NCBI GenBank assembly: GCA_029204225.1
Contig: CM055099.1
Coordinates: 65,437,852-65,501,851, forward strand
DNA: 64,000 bases
Source of the DNA: Diphasiastrum complanatum
Lineage: Eukaryota; Streptophyta; Lycopodiopsida; Lycopodiales; Lycopodiaceae
Direction of reading: 5' to 3'
A program made the translations under genes and the position numbers. The notes under the pieces were generated by a model. It saw only the letters and a program-made list of their open reading frames with translations, was not told the DNA's origin and made no database searches. Position 1 is the stretch's first letter, and the number at the start of each line of letters is the position of its first letter. Below are positions 47,601 through 56,290 of this stretch, in pieces.

Positions 47601-50229
47601 TTCTCATCATGTGTGTTCTCTTTCATGTGTATGACTATTGTTTCATCACAACAAGAATCTTGTCTTGGGTTACTTGTATGAGCAAGTTGGTTTTTAACAC
47701 GGTGTCAGAGCATGGTTCAAGATTCAAGAGAACAAAGAGGTACTCAACGAACGGAGTCAATCATCATATGTAGGTTGATCTGACCATCTTCAAGATGTGG
47801 AGGTGGTGTCCCTAGCCAGCTCTCAAGGTTGATCTTCATCTACAACGGTGGTAGCTTTGTGAGAAGATTTACTATTACAAGGAGAAGGGCTGTGCTGCAA
47901 GAGGAGATTATGAAATCTGTCCGGTTTGTCGGAGAAGATATATAGATCTGATCGTTGACGTGTTTGCAAGTCCGAGTACTTATCGCTGACCTATTCGCCA
48001 TTGCCCGGGAGTTGGATCGCTGCCTGTGTTGCATCCTAGTATGGGATAGGGTGTACATGCACTGTGCGTATGCATGGGTCTTTGCTATTATGGGTTAGGA
48101 GTACCTACATGCAGTGGACATGCATGGGAGTTAGGCATGGATTGATAGTATGCTTACATGTGGATTCAGTGCATGGGCAGACGGGGTGGGTTCTTCACTC
48201 TATATATACCCTCACCCGTGTCCATTGAGAGTCTGCAATCGTTATGTTGTCGGATTGTCCTTTATGGCTAGTGCTCTACTAGCTCTTTTATCAAAAACTT
48301 TTTGTCTCTTGAAAGATGCATCCTCCTCATTAGATGTATCATTTTTAGGAGGAGGAGGAGGAGGTTCTTCTTCTCCTGTTGTCAAATCCCATAGATCTTA
48401 CATAACCAAAATATTCTTGATTTTAGATTTCCAAGCCATTTATTTTTTACCATCTAATTTGGAACTTTCACCAAGGGAAATAAACTCCCCCTTTTCAGCC
48501 ATGAAGTATATTTGTTGAGGACTCCATGGAGATGTGATAGGAGCTTAGTGGTGATGATACAGCGCCTACCTTTTGTTTTACAGCTATAAAGTGTGAATAT
48601 TTGCCTGGTGGAAAATTCTGAACCGGCTCACAAGTGAATTGTAGAAAAAAGAAAAAAGAATGATGTTCTGGTTTGCTATATTAAGACGTTTTATAATTCT
48701 AAATTCGATAACTTTCTGCTGAACATGGTTGTAGCAACAGGAAAGAGTTGTAGGACGTCTTATGAAGAAAGAGCAAAAACTTTAAGAGTTTGATGTGTGT
48801 ATGTGTTTCCTTGAATTGGCCTAAATTGCTGAGCTGCTGTGGTAGTGAACAGATGGATGTGTGTTACACTACTTGTTGATTCTTTTTTTTGGAAAAGACA
48901 GAAAAAAAAAATGAAATAAAAAGAAGAAAGGAATGATGAGCAAAAGTAAAAAAAAGTCATCAAATAAGAAAAAAAGAAATGAAAGTATTTCAAGTCAGGA
49001 ATCAAGTTTTGATGAAAAATGACTTAAAAAATCACTTTTTTAGTCAGAGCTTGAACAACCGGTTATGGGAACCTTTGCCGAGTTGCCAGATCATACATCC
49101 AGTTCAGATTGACCTTTATTGGAGTTGGACGAAAGTTATTTTGCAGAATAAGTACCTATTTTGAAGTCAGGTGAGAATTCAGAAGCCTACCACTTTGGGA
49201 ACCTTCGTCGAACATGCTGCCATCATTATAAACCTTTGTCGACCTGACAGATGGATTCAGAATGCCAAAATTAGGTTGGACATAGGTTCAAATTTTGAAA
49301 ATTTCCATTAAATGCAGTACTTAGGCGAGAGTTGAAACCTTCCCAAACCTTCAAAACCTTCCCCGAGCTACACCATCGGTCAGGAACCTTCGCCGAGGTT
49401 TTTGGAAGCTATTTTTACAATACAGAACATGCCTGCAAATTTTTGTCCAAAACTGATGAGCCAAACTAGTACTTTGTCTAATGGAACCTCCAAATTAGCC
49501 TATAAAAGGGCTGAATTCGATTTCATTTCTCACTTGTGCTAGCGAAGCTCTTGCAAATTTTTTACGCGTCCAAACTTTCCCAAAACTTTCACACAGCCTT
49601 CTGATATACTTTCAAACTTCTTTACTTCCAGTTTCTACCAATTGAGCAATACCAGTATTTCACCTTGCTTTGTGTGCAGTAGATAGGCCATAATTGATAT
49701 CTGCTTTAGCATAAACATCGTTAATCCTTGTGATGGGAAAGTTGGATCCTCTGTCCACTGCCTTGAAGGTGGTTATACATCAATTTCTGATTTTGGAATC
49801 TAAAGGATTAGCTGCATTTTGTAACGTCTTTTAAGTTGATGCTTTACTAGTATATGTATTGAAACGATAGAAACTGCTATTATGATCCTCATTAGATATA
49901 GCAGTGTGAGAGCTACTGTGTTTGCATAAAGTCAAATTTTAGCAATGAGGATGTCAGATGTAGAAGTTATGATCAATTTGATATCAAGATCTCTGTGAAT
50001 GATGCTTGGTCACTCTTTTGGCATGCTCTGTTATTCAGGAGCACAACAGAGCTGAGCTGGAAAGGTTTGCGTTTGAAAGACATCGAGACTTCTTCGCTAT
50101 GTTGAAAGGCTTTGCTCGAACACAGGTTCTCTTTTGCAATTGGTGGTCTCTATCTGCTGCATTTATATATCCTTCTGTATGAGCCACATCTCGTTGTGAA
50201 GATCCATGGAAAGCTTCACCAAGCCCAAT

Positions 50230-50301
<72 letters not shown>

Positions 50302-50720
50302 ATATAAGTATACCTGTAAAGTGCCTGTCTGATGGAGTCTGCTGTAGATAACCGTGTGTCAGCACGATTCATTGATTCATTCTCACCTGGACTGTGGCCT
50401 TGTGTCTGTAGTCCAATAGAGAACTTAGACTCGTGATATGTGGTGTCGTGATGTTCTCTTTTCTGTGTTTTATCAAAATTTTTTGAGCTAGATTGCTTGT
50501 TTTTTTCTCATTTTCTTATTTTCCTATGTCAAATTTGATGCTGCAATGTTGATGGGTGTTTTTTGTATATGTTCTACTGATCTTAATAAGTGAAGCATTA
50601 AGATAATATTTGTTGTCTTTCTGATAGGTTGAATATGCTGAAAAGAAAGCTGATCTATGGACGAAGCTTGCTGAAGAATCTAGTGAATTAGCTGTACATA
50701 GGCACAGAGCAGCTAATTAG
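34603..50720 (+). CDS. SNX2: sorting nexin, SNX2 type (PX-BAR, retromer), five exons
   Basis: Five exons (34603-35658, 36117-36326, 36437-36697, 50039-50125, 50628-50720), all joining in phase 0 at GT/AG sites, give 568 residues, about the size of Arabidopsis SNX2a/b. A Ser-rich acidic N-terminus is followed by a PX domain (about 132-250), with RRRFRDIVTLADRL, the loop YFIPSRPEKS and EKYLRRLAAHP, for binding phosphatidylinositol 3-phosphate. A BAR/Vps5-like helical domain (about 300-568) includes ELGLAFIKLGKFE, ASSKVFGGDKSR and EYAEKKADLWTKLAEESS. In plants SNX2 pairs with SNX1 in retromer on endosomes, sorting vacuolar receptors and auxin carriers. The start ATG gives MTGSEINYK; an upstream in-frame stretch lacks an ATG. 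Intron 3 is about 13.3 kb of nested retrotransposons, yet both distal exons keep frame and conserved residues. Confidence 0.9.
36117..36326 (+). CDS. SNX2: SNX2 exon 2
   Basis: 70 codons between acceptor TTGTACAG and a weak donor GTGCTT. It encodes AEALVKAQEEMSEVMGELG through NIQGVKQL, helix 1 of the BAR domain. Confidence 0.88.
36437..36697 (+). CDS. SNX2: SNX2 exon 3
   Basis: 87 codons between acceptor TTTTACAG and donor GTAAAC. It encodes DRFHEYLGLIQAAHSAFSD to TEYNKIK. Reading through the donor hits no useful continuation, while exon 4 at 50039 continues the family sequence exactly. Confidence 0.9.
37430..37898 (+). mobile_element. 5' LTR of Copia X
   Basis: Ends AATGCTTCA directly before a primer-binding site. 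From about 37567 it is the reverse complement of the Y LTR at 39942-40241 (shared blocks AGTGCAAGTGGCCCACTTGG and GGAGGACCCACGCCCTCCTC). The left end is approximate. Confidence 0.7.
37899..37910 (+). promoter_or_regulatory. primer-binding site of Copia X
   Basis: TGGTATCAGAGC, the initiator-tRNA-Met complement. Confidence 0.9.
38450..39941 (+). pseudogene. Copia X gag, protease and integrase start
   Basis: Gag begins to be readable near 38456 (HRMINLFVKDNIIPHICN). It continues through many stops to the zinc knuckle CNYCGKYGHVTFEC (39030-39072), a protease relic (MTPHRHWFNTYEE) and integrase (CEACAPGKQQRQRFPKGKA) and stops at KALVENH. There the inverted element Y begins. The protease Asp-Ser-Gly triad is degraded. 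Compared with Y the coding sequence carries many more stops, so X looks older. Confidence 0.82.
39942..40241 (-). mobile_element. 3' LTR of Copia Y, lacking its end
   Basis: On the minus strand it starts TGATGAAGAG after an AAGGGGGGG purine tract. It follows the X LTR until about ATGCTCATTCTATTCTA and then stops, about 100 bases before the point where the X LTR ends in CA. The U5 part is therefore missing. Confidence 0.75.
40239..42134 (-). CDS. Copia Y reverse transcriptase and RNase H
   Basis: An open 631-codon frame. The RT motifs are intact: WELTTLPKGKQPIGCKWVYK, HQMDVKSAFLNGHL, LYGLKQAPRAWY and the active site VLYVDDLLIT. RNase H has all its acidic residues in context (SDSDWAGD, STEAEYRA, LHCDNQG) and ends TADIFTKPL. 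In the intact element this would be the C-terminal part of one polyprotein; here the link to integrase is broken by a one-base frameshift near 42150. The stop codon TGA overlaps the first bases of the LTR. It is the best-preserved retroelement enzyme in the window. Confidence 0.85.
   Translation of the reverse strand: MIDSTDEDPSQESCKPQVQEQQQEIEPTSSRHLFGQVPEAEVGDKRKTKTVPRDTWSPSTSPTARKKLPRWYWETIKEGQMIEEGESSEQGVRRSLRSHERQETNFALMPTILNADEPQFFHEAVREKVWQHAMQEEYDSIVKNDTWELTTLPKGKQPIGCKWVYKTKFHANGTVDKYKARLVAKGYAQQEGLDYDETFAPVAKMTSIRTVLAIASYFDWDVHQMDVKSAFLNGHLQEEVYMEQPQGFEITGKENLVCRLRKALYGLKQAPRAWYSRIDEYFARQGFEKSKSDCNLYVFREGEDFVVVVLYVDDLLITGSNKKLIACVKKNLSNEFEMKDLGLLHYCLGVEVWKGRRCLFISQAKYAQKLLKRFNMQESKPISTPMDASNKPSKDDGPAFADETLYRQLVGSLIYLTTTRPDIAYAVGIASQYMCKPTEAHWKAAKRILRYVRGTVTYGIGYTDDGNLQLEGYSDSDWAGDRDDRRSTTGYCFSLGLGAISWCSKKQPTIALSSTEAEYRATTRSACEAIWLHRLLEDMQIAQVRPTLLHCDNQGCIQLARNPIYHARTKHIEVDQHFIREKVHSGEIELVYCDTNDQTADIFTKPLSKDKFEKFRTLLGVSLNKIAIKGG
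42135..43964 (-). pseudogene. Copia Y gag (partial), protease and integrase
   Basis: True element sequence starts at the edge 43964 inside gag (LKMEAGATIGDHI). The frame is open through the zinc knuckle CNYCGKYGHFAFEC, the protease site WYIDSGASKHMTPHRDW (intact DSG) and pre-integrase (CEACALGKQQRKKFP) to the first two catalytic Asp residues (LVHSDLCGPM, LKSDKGGEY). At about 42535 an internal deletion removes the segment with the third catalytic residue (Glu of the NGVAERKN-type block) and shifts frame. The frame upstream of 43964 is only antisense of element X. Confidence 0.85.
43965..44907 (+). pseudogene. Copia X, integrase end and RT start
   Basis: Resumes element X at VFGCTAYAHIPKDLRKK and runs through KAYALYDLENMKKILSRD and the RT start (DTCELTTLLEGKQPIGCKW, HQMDVKSAFLNGHL), where it breaks off at a stop and unrelated sequence. 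Compared with Y, about 245 bp of integrase sequence between VENH and VFGC is missing at the Y insertion site. The active-site part of RT is absent. Confidence 0.82.
44908..47697. other. non-coding part of SNX2 intron 3
   Basis: AT-rich with no convincing gene. A plus-strand stretch at 44985-45130 (SYQLPDYGEYDRYVTKYLGM) is open but unrecognised and soon hits stops. A run of 13 G follows a T run at 45510-45536. The last 230 bases form the LTR end of another Copia element. Confidence 0.5.
45511..45540. repeat. T-run followed by 13 G
   Basis: Homopolymer T tract joined to a 13-base G tract at 45524-45536. It is prone to slippage and to sequencing or assembly error. Confidence 0.8.
47470..47712 (+). 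mobile_element. Copia LTR end with degenerate primer-binding site
   Basis: GGTGTCAGAGC at 47701 resembles the TGGTATCAGAGC site of the other Copia elements, and the sequence before it ends TTTTTAACA as an LTR should. No gag could be read after it. The left limit is approximate. Confidence 0.45.
48820..49640 (+). mobile_element. Gypsy G2 fragment (post-pol segment only)
   Basis: Homologous to 28742-29563 of G1, including GATGAGCAAAAGT, the series of AACCTTCGCCGA-type motifs, ATGCCAAAATTAGGTTG and CACTTGTGCTAGCGAA. It contains neither integrase nor the downstream ORF, only the segment between them. Confidence 0.75.
49501..49507 (+). promoter_or_regulatory. TATA box within Gypsy G2
   Basis: CCTATAAAAGGGC, a near-perfect plant TATA box. 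It lies about 140 bases before the position that corresponds to the downstream ATG in G1. Confidence 0.45.
50039..50125 (+). CDS. SNX2: SNX2 exon 4
   Basis: 29 codons between acceptor TTATTCAG and donor GTTCTC. It encodes EHNRAELERFAFERHRDFF and AMLKGFARTQ, matching the SNX2 segment that must follow exon 3. It is too short to stand out as an ORF. Confidence 0.88.
50233..50303. repeat. (TA)n microsatellite in SNX2 intron 4
   Basis: About 70 bp of TA repeat with a CATACAT interruption. Confidence 0.95.
50628..50720 (+). CDS. SNX2: SNX2 exon 5 (terminal)
   Basis: 30 codons and TAG after acceptor CTGATAG. It encodes VEYAEKKADLWTKLAEESS and ends VHRHRAAN, aligning with the C-terminal end of plant SNX2. 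Confidence 0.88.
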   Translation, partial: VEYAEKKADLWTKLAEESSELAVHRHRAAN

Positions 50721-51120
50721 GAGATAGATTCTCTAGCTTTTTGAAAATCAGGTGTACAGATCTACCTTGAAGAGCGAATTTCAGGAGGTATTTGGTGGAG
50801 TCGAGCTGCCACTGAAATAACCTTGATTTGCAAAACGTTTTGATAGATTAAGAGTTTATGGAAAGCTTTTTGTTTGCAAATTCTTTGACATAGCTATTCT
50901 CAAGAAGGGTTAATGATACCAAATTCATATGCTGACTTGCAAAAGAGAGTCCCTTCTGCTCTCACAGCAGGCAAAAGACAATAATCAGTTTTTCAAAAAT
51001 GGGAACGTGATGGTTGTTGGCTTGAAGCTGATATTTAGACTAAAACGTGCATTCCCCCCAAGAAAGGCTTTGGGATTGTTGCACACAATTGAGATTTGTA
51101 CAGTTACCTGAGGATAGCTT

Positions 51121-51126
51121 AATAAA
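51121..51126 (+). terminator. probable polyadenylation signal of SNX2
   Basis: AATAAA 400 bases after the stop codon. Confidence 0.45.
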
Positions 51127-51378
51127 GTTTTTCTTTCCCATCTGGTGGTAATATTCTATTCACATTGGCCTTGAAAGTATGTTCCTGTTTCTGATTCAAT
51201 TGCAACTTATAATTCAAGCCGATGTAAATGAAGAGTTAAGCAATGCAGGGCTCTCTGCTTATTCTACAGTTACCTTTGCAAGTCCTTTAGAGTTGATGTC
51301 ATTATTAGCAGTATACATCAATGCAGTTACAATTTACATCTTTCATAGAATATTTGTAACATTTCTGGCATGCTGCAG

Positions 51379-51507
51379 TATTCCTCTGTCATATTTCATC
51401 GGTCGGATAGTCCTCTTGGTGGTGCTGATGGTAAACAAGCTTACCTAGCTGCGTGGCAATACAGCATGCTCAAGATTGGAGAAATTGATAATTTGTCATT
51501 GAATTAA
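51379..51507 (+). CDS. possible small exon of unknown identity
   Basis: After an acceptor-like GCATGCTGCAG a 42-codon frame reads YSSVIFHRSDSPLGGADGKQ and ends with TAA. Its composition is protein-like, but I do not recognise it and found no upstream exon to join it to. It could be an alternative last exon of the SNX2 gene, a remnant of a duplicated gene, or chance. Confidence 0.2.
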   Translation, partial: YSSVIFHRSDSPLGGADGKQAYLAAWQYSMLKIGEIDNLSLN

Positions 51508-52880
51508 GGTGCATGGTAACTACCACAGAAAATGTAATGTACAAAGAGAGGTAGAATGACAGGCAACTGGATGAAAAATTACATGCTACACAACACAAAG
51601 AAAATGGGTGAAGTTTTGGTAAGTTGCAGCATCTTATCTCAGCAAAAACTTGATGCTAGCATAATACATCAAAAAATAAGCTCCACCAACTGGCTACTCA
51701 CAAAAATACAAACTCTAGCTTTGTAAGTTTGAAATATTTCATGTATGCTAGGCTGCATCTATAGTAGTAACTCTTTATAAACATGTAGTTCCGTCACTGG
51801 TTTATGGTGGTATTTCACATATCAAACTATTCAACCTTGACCTTTGGATAGGAATCACAAATGTATGTACAAAGGTGGCACTGCACCGTTTGCAAGTTTT
51901 GCACCAGCTATACTACAATATGATTATAAGGTATTTGACATATCGGCCTTTACACTGTCATTCACATTTTATATGTATTTACTGTTATCCTAGTCACCAG
52001 CCAGTGTTGAAAGCTTCAAATATTCGAGTATGCGAATGCATTTACTTGGGGCAAATTTTAATCTTACCCTAGGCTTGGATTGGAAAATTCTAGGGCAGCT
52101 TAGAATCAAAAGAGCTACAAAACATGCATCAATATTTTAAAAGTCTGAAACTTCTCATTGCACGAGTGGGTTTAAAGTTTTGGGCAAGGGGGGGTGGGCG
52201 AGAGCGAGAGCGGGAGAGAGAGAGAGAGAGACTATGGATGTCATTGAGGTTTTCCATGTGCCCTCATCAGCAAGTGCATATTCAAAAAAAAATGTCAATA
52301 TCACTCTTCCCACAAACTGCTTAAGAGATTAAGTTGCTTTCTTGAATTAGATTCTTCACCAACTAGTGTCTATTTCCAAGAATTTGTAATGTTAGCAACT
52401 CGAAACATAGTAACAGTTTGTAATATGTAACTTTTGTATCCACAGGGTTTCTTTGGTCCGAAGTTCAAGCCTCCCCTTGGAAACCAAGAAGCAAATAAAT
52501 GATTCCCAATCCCTTTGGTTGATCCAGCCATATTATGGATGAGCCTTTTTGTTTTGATGATGTATGGATATCACGTCACTCAATTTAAGACTGAAAAACA
52601 AGTTAACATTGTCCATAGAAAGATTTTTGGCACATTGTTTCCCCCCCTTGCTTTTGTGGCACATCATTGTAATCCATAGGCCCAAATACAATTACACAAT
52701 CGTGATGTGGGGTTCAAAATTCAGGCAACCCACCAATTCCCATACGATAGGTGGTTTGGGACATCTCTACAAGGTTGCTTATATTCCTATTAAAATGTAA
52801 GGTCTAGATCTTTTGATTAACATCGTTATGAGCAATCAATATCACATGATAGACATATATATACAATCATGAGATTGGTG
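51508..52880. other. intergenic region with a truncated SINE copy
   Basis: No gene seen. At 52446-52492 there is a piece related to the B-box part of the SINE at 16.2 kb. A GA tract lies at about 52199-52230. Confidence 0.5.
52446..52492 (+). mobile_element. 5'-truncated SINE copy
   Basis: TTTCTTTGGTCCGAAGTTC and CCCCTTGGAAACCAAGAAGC match the 16.2 kb SINE. The A box is missing and the B box has changed to AGTTCAAGCC. Confidence 0.6.
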
Positions 52881-53623
52881 GTGATGACCGGTCATGCCTC
52901 TTCTTGATGCGACGCTCATGAGCGACATCAACGTGTGGGGAAGATGTGGCTGAAGCTGTGGATGGGGTATAGCGTCGGCTAGCAGCAGCATCTCATGGAA
53001 GCAATGCAAGCTTCAAGTCACATGAAGACTGACTTTGAGCAAGATCAAAAAAGATGTAGCCCAATGATGTGACTGGGGCTCTCTTTTGGAGGACATGGGT
53101 CAACTTTCTGGAGATAAATCCGGCCCAATTATACATGTTATGCTGGGCTTCATAGGATTCGGCAAGCATGGCAAAAATTTGGAGTGGAATCTACAATAGA
53201 TGTGCCTTGCGCGTAAATGTGTACCCGGTGAGGTAGGCACATGCAGCTCCTAATTCCTTGGATTTGATGGCTTCGAGGAGGATGCCATCCTTGTTCTTCC
53301 ACTTGTCGACCGAGGTGTCAAGGAATATCAACACGGAACATCAGCTCTTCGGCTGCAAAATTTTCATAAGCCTGGTACATAAGGTAGAGGCTTTGATGTC
53401 CCTTCCACTTAGGAATTTTGAAATCAAGCATCTGGAAGAGCATCTGTGCTTGGTTGTACCACTGGAACATGGCAGTGTGTTCACATGGAACCAATTTTAA
53501 TGTTGGGCGCATCTTTGGTACGTCAGCACTGTGTTCGAAATCTAATTCTGCCATTTTTGGAGTGTCTGTATTGGTGAGGAATGCAAATGGATCGAAAAGA
53601 TGCAGAGGTATCAAAAAGTGAGG

Positions 53624-53735
53624 AGACTCGAAAAAACATAGAAACTCGAAAGATAGACGAAACTCGAAAAAACACAGAAACTCGAAAGATAGACGAAACT
53701 TGAAAGATAGACGACTCGAAAAAATTCAGAAAGCA
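53624..53735. repeat. minisatellite with GAAACTCGAAAGATAGAC units
   Basis: Repeated ACTCGAAA(A/G)A units alternate with CATAGA or GATAGAC over about 110 bp. Confidence 0.8.
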
Positions 53736-53889
53736 GAGCGAGGGTGGTGGATGCAGTAAAGAAGGAAATAAGGTGGTTGGTCATCGAATGCAAACATGTG
53801 GTCGTCGTCGGATGGAATTTGTTGCAAAAACGTAGTATAGCGATAGATAAAGTAGATGGCGGATACAAACAACGGATTCAAATTTTGTT

Positions 53890-54130
53890 GTGGGATGGAA
53901 CTATTTGTTGATGGTGGGCGGATGGAACTGATAGGTACAGTGGCGGATGCAAATAGAGGGTACTTGTGAAAGATGGCGGACGCAGATAGAGTGAAGATGG
54001 CGGATGGAGATAGAGCTGAAGATGGCAGATGCAGATGGTGGATACAAATCGCGAATACAGATGGCGGATACAAATCGCGGATACAGATGGTGGATGCACT
54101 AGCCGATGGGAGAATGCCGGATGGATTCAC
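53890..54130. repeat. degenerate GATGGCGGATACA-type minisatellite
   Basis: Many imperfect copies of a 12-15 base unit (GATGGCGGATGCA, GATGGTGGATACAAATCG) occur in this stretch. It creates long artificial open frames on several strands. Confidence 0.75.
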
Positions 54131-54512
54131 GTGGCAAGTGAATCAGATGATGCATGCCGGTGAAGGAGCGATGGGGATAGCAGGCAGTTCAGAATTAATG
54201 GCAAATTGTTGTATGAAAGTATTTTGGAGAGCGATCAGTGTGCATTTGAAATCGGCTGAATTGGATGAGAAGTCCGAAAAAGCGTCATAGATTTGGTGAT
54301 TTGACATGAGCTCTCCTGAGAACTATGAAGTCAGGAAGGAGCGGGCGACGAATTTATAGGAAAAATCTAGGGCAGGCGTCAGACACAAGCTATCATGGGA
54401 AATGTCAGTGGAATTCTGGATCGAAAAAAGTAGAGAGGACTCGAAAAAAATCATTAACACAAGGAAAGAAAAGAAATATAGAAGAAAATGAGAAGAAATC
54501 TTGAAATGCACC

Positions 54513-55838
54513 TCAAAAAGGATCTATGGTAAAGTTGTCTTCATAGTATCGCCATAGACGGCTACCATTGACTAATGTGTCAAGGGGAATGCCTTCTAGC
54601 ATCTCCAATTGCACGACACCATTTGTAAAAATCTTATGGACAACATAAGGACCTTGGCTACGGAATTTCAATTTGCCTGGATGGACTTTGGAAGATGTGT
54701 AACGGAAAACTTTATCACCATCGTGAATATTCTTATTCCGGACATGACGATCATGCCAGGCCTTCTGTCGTCGTTTGTGGACTAACTGTTCATGGTAGGA
54801 TATAAGATGTGTTTCACACAGTTTTGTCAACGTGAAAAGTCGATTCTGAACTTGGTGTTGATAAGCATTATCATCACACAAGTCTTTGGCAAAAGCTAAA
54901 GTGACGCGTAAAGATGGAATAAAAAATTCCACTAACATAACAGCCTCTTGGCCATATAAAGGTGTTTTCCAGTCCGTGGCTCACTTTGGCATTATACGAT
55001 AGGCCCAAATAACAGAGAATAACTTTGTTTCCCAATCTGATCGACTGGTTTCTACTATCTTGGTTATGATTTTACAAATCGTTTTATTTGTAGACTCAGC
55101 TAGTCCATTGCATCTAGGATAGTACGGGGCACTCTTTCGGTGGATAACGAAGTAATGAGTCAGTAAACTGTGGATTACTTCATTAAGGAAGTGAGAACCT
55201 TGATCACTGACAAGCTCTATTGGACAACCAAATCTAGTGATGATGTTTTCATAGAGGAAGGGTGCTACAGACTTTGCGTCGACTTTGCATGTTGCGCTAG
55301 CCTCTATCCACTTTGTTGCATAATCGATGGCAATCAAGATATATCGTGATTGCATGCCACGTGATGCTGGACTAATAGGCCCAACAAAATCAATATCCCA
55401 TTCGTGAAAGGCTTCGCTTTCAAGTATTGGAGTAAGGAGATTGTGATCAGCTTTTTTGGTATTCTTTGCACGTTGGCAAACGTCACAAACTTTTACATAA
55501 GCATAAGTGTCTTTGAAAAGGGTTGGCCACCAAAATCCAGCTAGAAGAATTGCCCTGGCAGTAGCATCAGAGGAGAAATGTCCACCCCCAATACCCTCAC
55601 GTGTCAAGGCAATAATCTGTCGGACTTCAGACTCATGGACATAATGACGTGTAATACCATTAACACCTAACTTATATAATTGTCCCACAATAAGATGATA
55701 CGGTAAAGATTTCATAATAAGTTTGTTTTCTTGTGGTTTGGTCAACTGAGGATCGATCTTCTCAGTGGCTAGATATCTAGTGATATCATCTGCCCATAAC
55801 GGAGTCGCATCTATAAAAAATAGACACGCATCTGGCAA
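54513..55838 (-). pseudogene. Gypsy G3 integrase
   Basis: From high to low coordinate: WADDITRYL, the zinc finger with GGGHFSSDA and VCDVCQRA, then WDIDFVGPI (first Asp), LVSDQGSHF (second Asp) and NGLAESTN (Glu), then the C-terminal module (KAWHDRHVRNKNIHDGDKVF, LDTLVNGSRLWRYYED). All three catalytic residues are present. The frame shifts once near 54960, so it is nearly intact. Closest relative in the window is G1. Confidence 0.88.
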
Positions 55839-56290
55839 CTCATCATTTATTGGCTCATCAGATGCTTCAACATTAGATAATTGTTAAAGATGATCAACTA
55901 GAAAATGTTGTGATCCCTTTCGAATAACAACTCAAAAGTTGAATTCTAAAAGAATCAACAACCATCGTGCAGTTCATCCAGTTTTGCAAGGCTTATTCAA
56001 TAGGTAAAGAAGAGCATGATGGTCGGTATAGAAAACAAACAACTAGCCTAGCAAATAATGTCAAAATTGTTGAACAACATAAACCATTGCTAGTGCTTCT
56101 CGATCTGTTGTGGAATAGTTACCCTCAGTTGGAACAAGCTTACGGCTCAGGAAACAGATTGGAAAATCCTTTCCATATTCTCCGGGTTGCGTTAAAACAA
56201 CACCAATGGCATACTTACTAGCGTCCGTATTACATGGAATTTCTTAGTATAATCGGGCACACGAAGAATGGGTGCGGTAACTAAAGCCTA
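55839..56290 (-). pseudogene. Gypsy G3 RNase H relic
   Basis: Minus-strand reading gives DASKYAIGVVLTQPGEYGKD and STTDREALAMVY, then TDHHALLYLLNK, separated by stops. These are the D, E and D blocks of a Ty3-type RNase H. Confidence 0.7.

Larger units (their letters stand above)
36698..50038 (+). other. SNX2 intron 3, about 13.3 kb
   Basis: The intron starts GTAAAC and ends TTATTCAG. It contains Copia X (37430-39941 and 43965-44907), the inverted Copia Y (39942-43964), a Copia LTR end at 47698 and a Gypsy fragment at 48820-49640. No unrelated host gene was found in it. Confidence 0.85.
52880..54290 (-). pseudogene. Gypsy G3 extra region after integrase
   Basis: Downstream of integrase on the minus strand a coding relic is readable in pieces: MAELDFEHSADVPKMRPTLK with VPCEHTAMFQWYNQAQ (53318-53614), then DGILLEAIKSKELGAACAY (about 53210-53310), then SPHVDVAHERRIKKRHDRSS near 52880-52950. 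Position and general composition match the downstream region of Gypsy G1, but the residues are too diverged to prove homology by eye. The 53620-54130 part is low-complexity minisatellite. No LTR end was identified. Confidence 0.4.

Noticed and set aside
50035-50372. Ile/Tyr-rich proteins on both strands
   Set aside because: Produced by the TA microsatellite.
51179-51448. Membrane protein of 89 codons
   Set aside because: Hydrophobic by chance in AT-rich DNA, no homology recognised, and it overlaps the candidate exon in another frame.
53973-54290. Plus-strand protein with Ala/Asp/Gly repeats
   Set aside because: It is the translation of a degenerate minisatellite; other frames over the same stretch are equally open.
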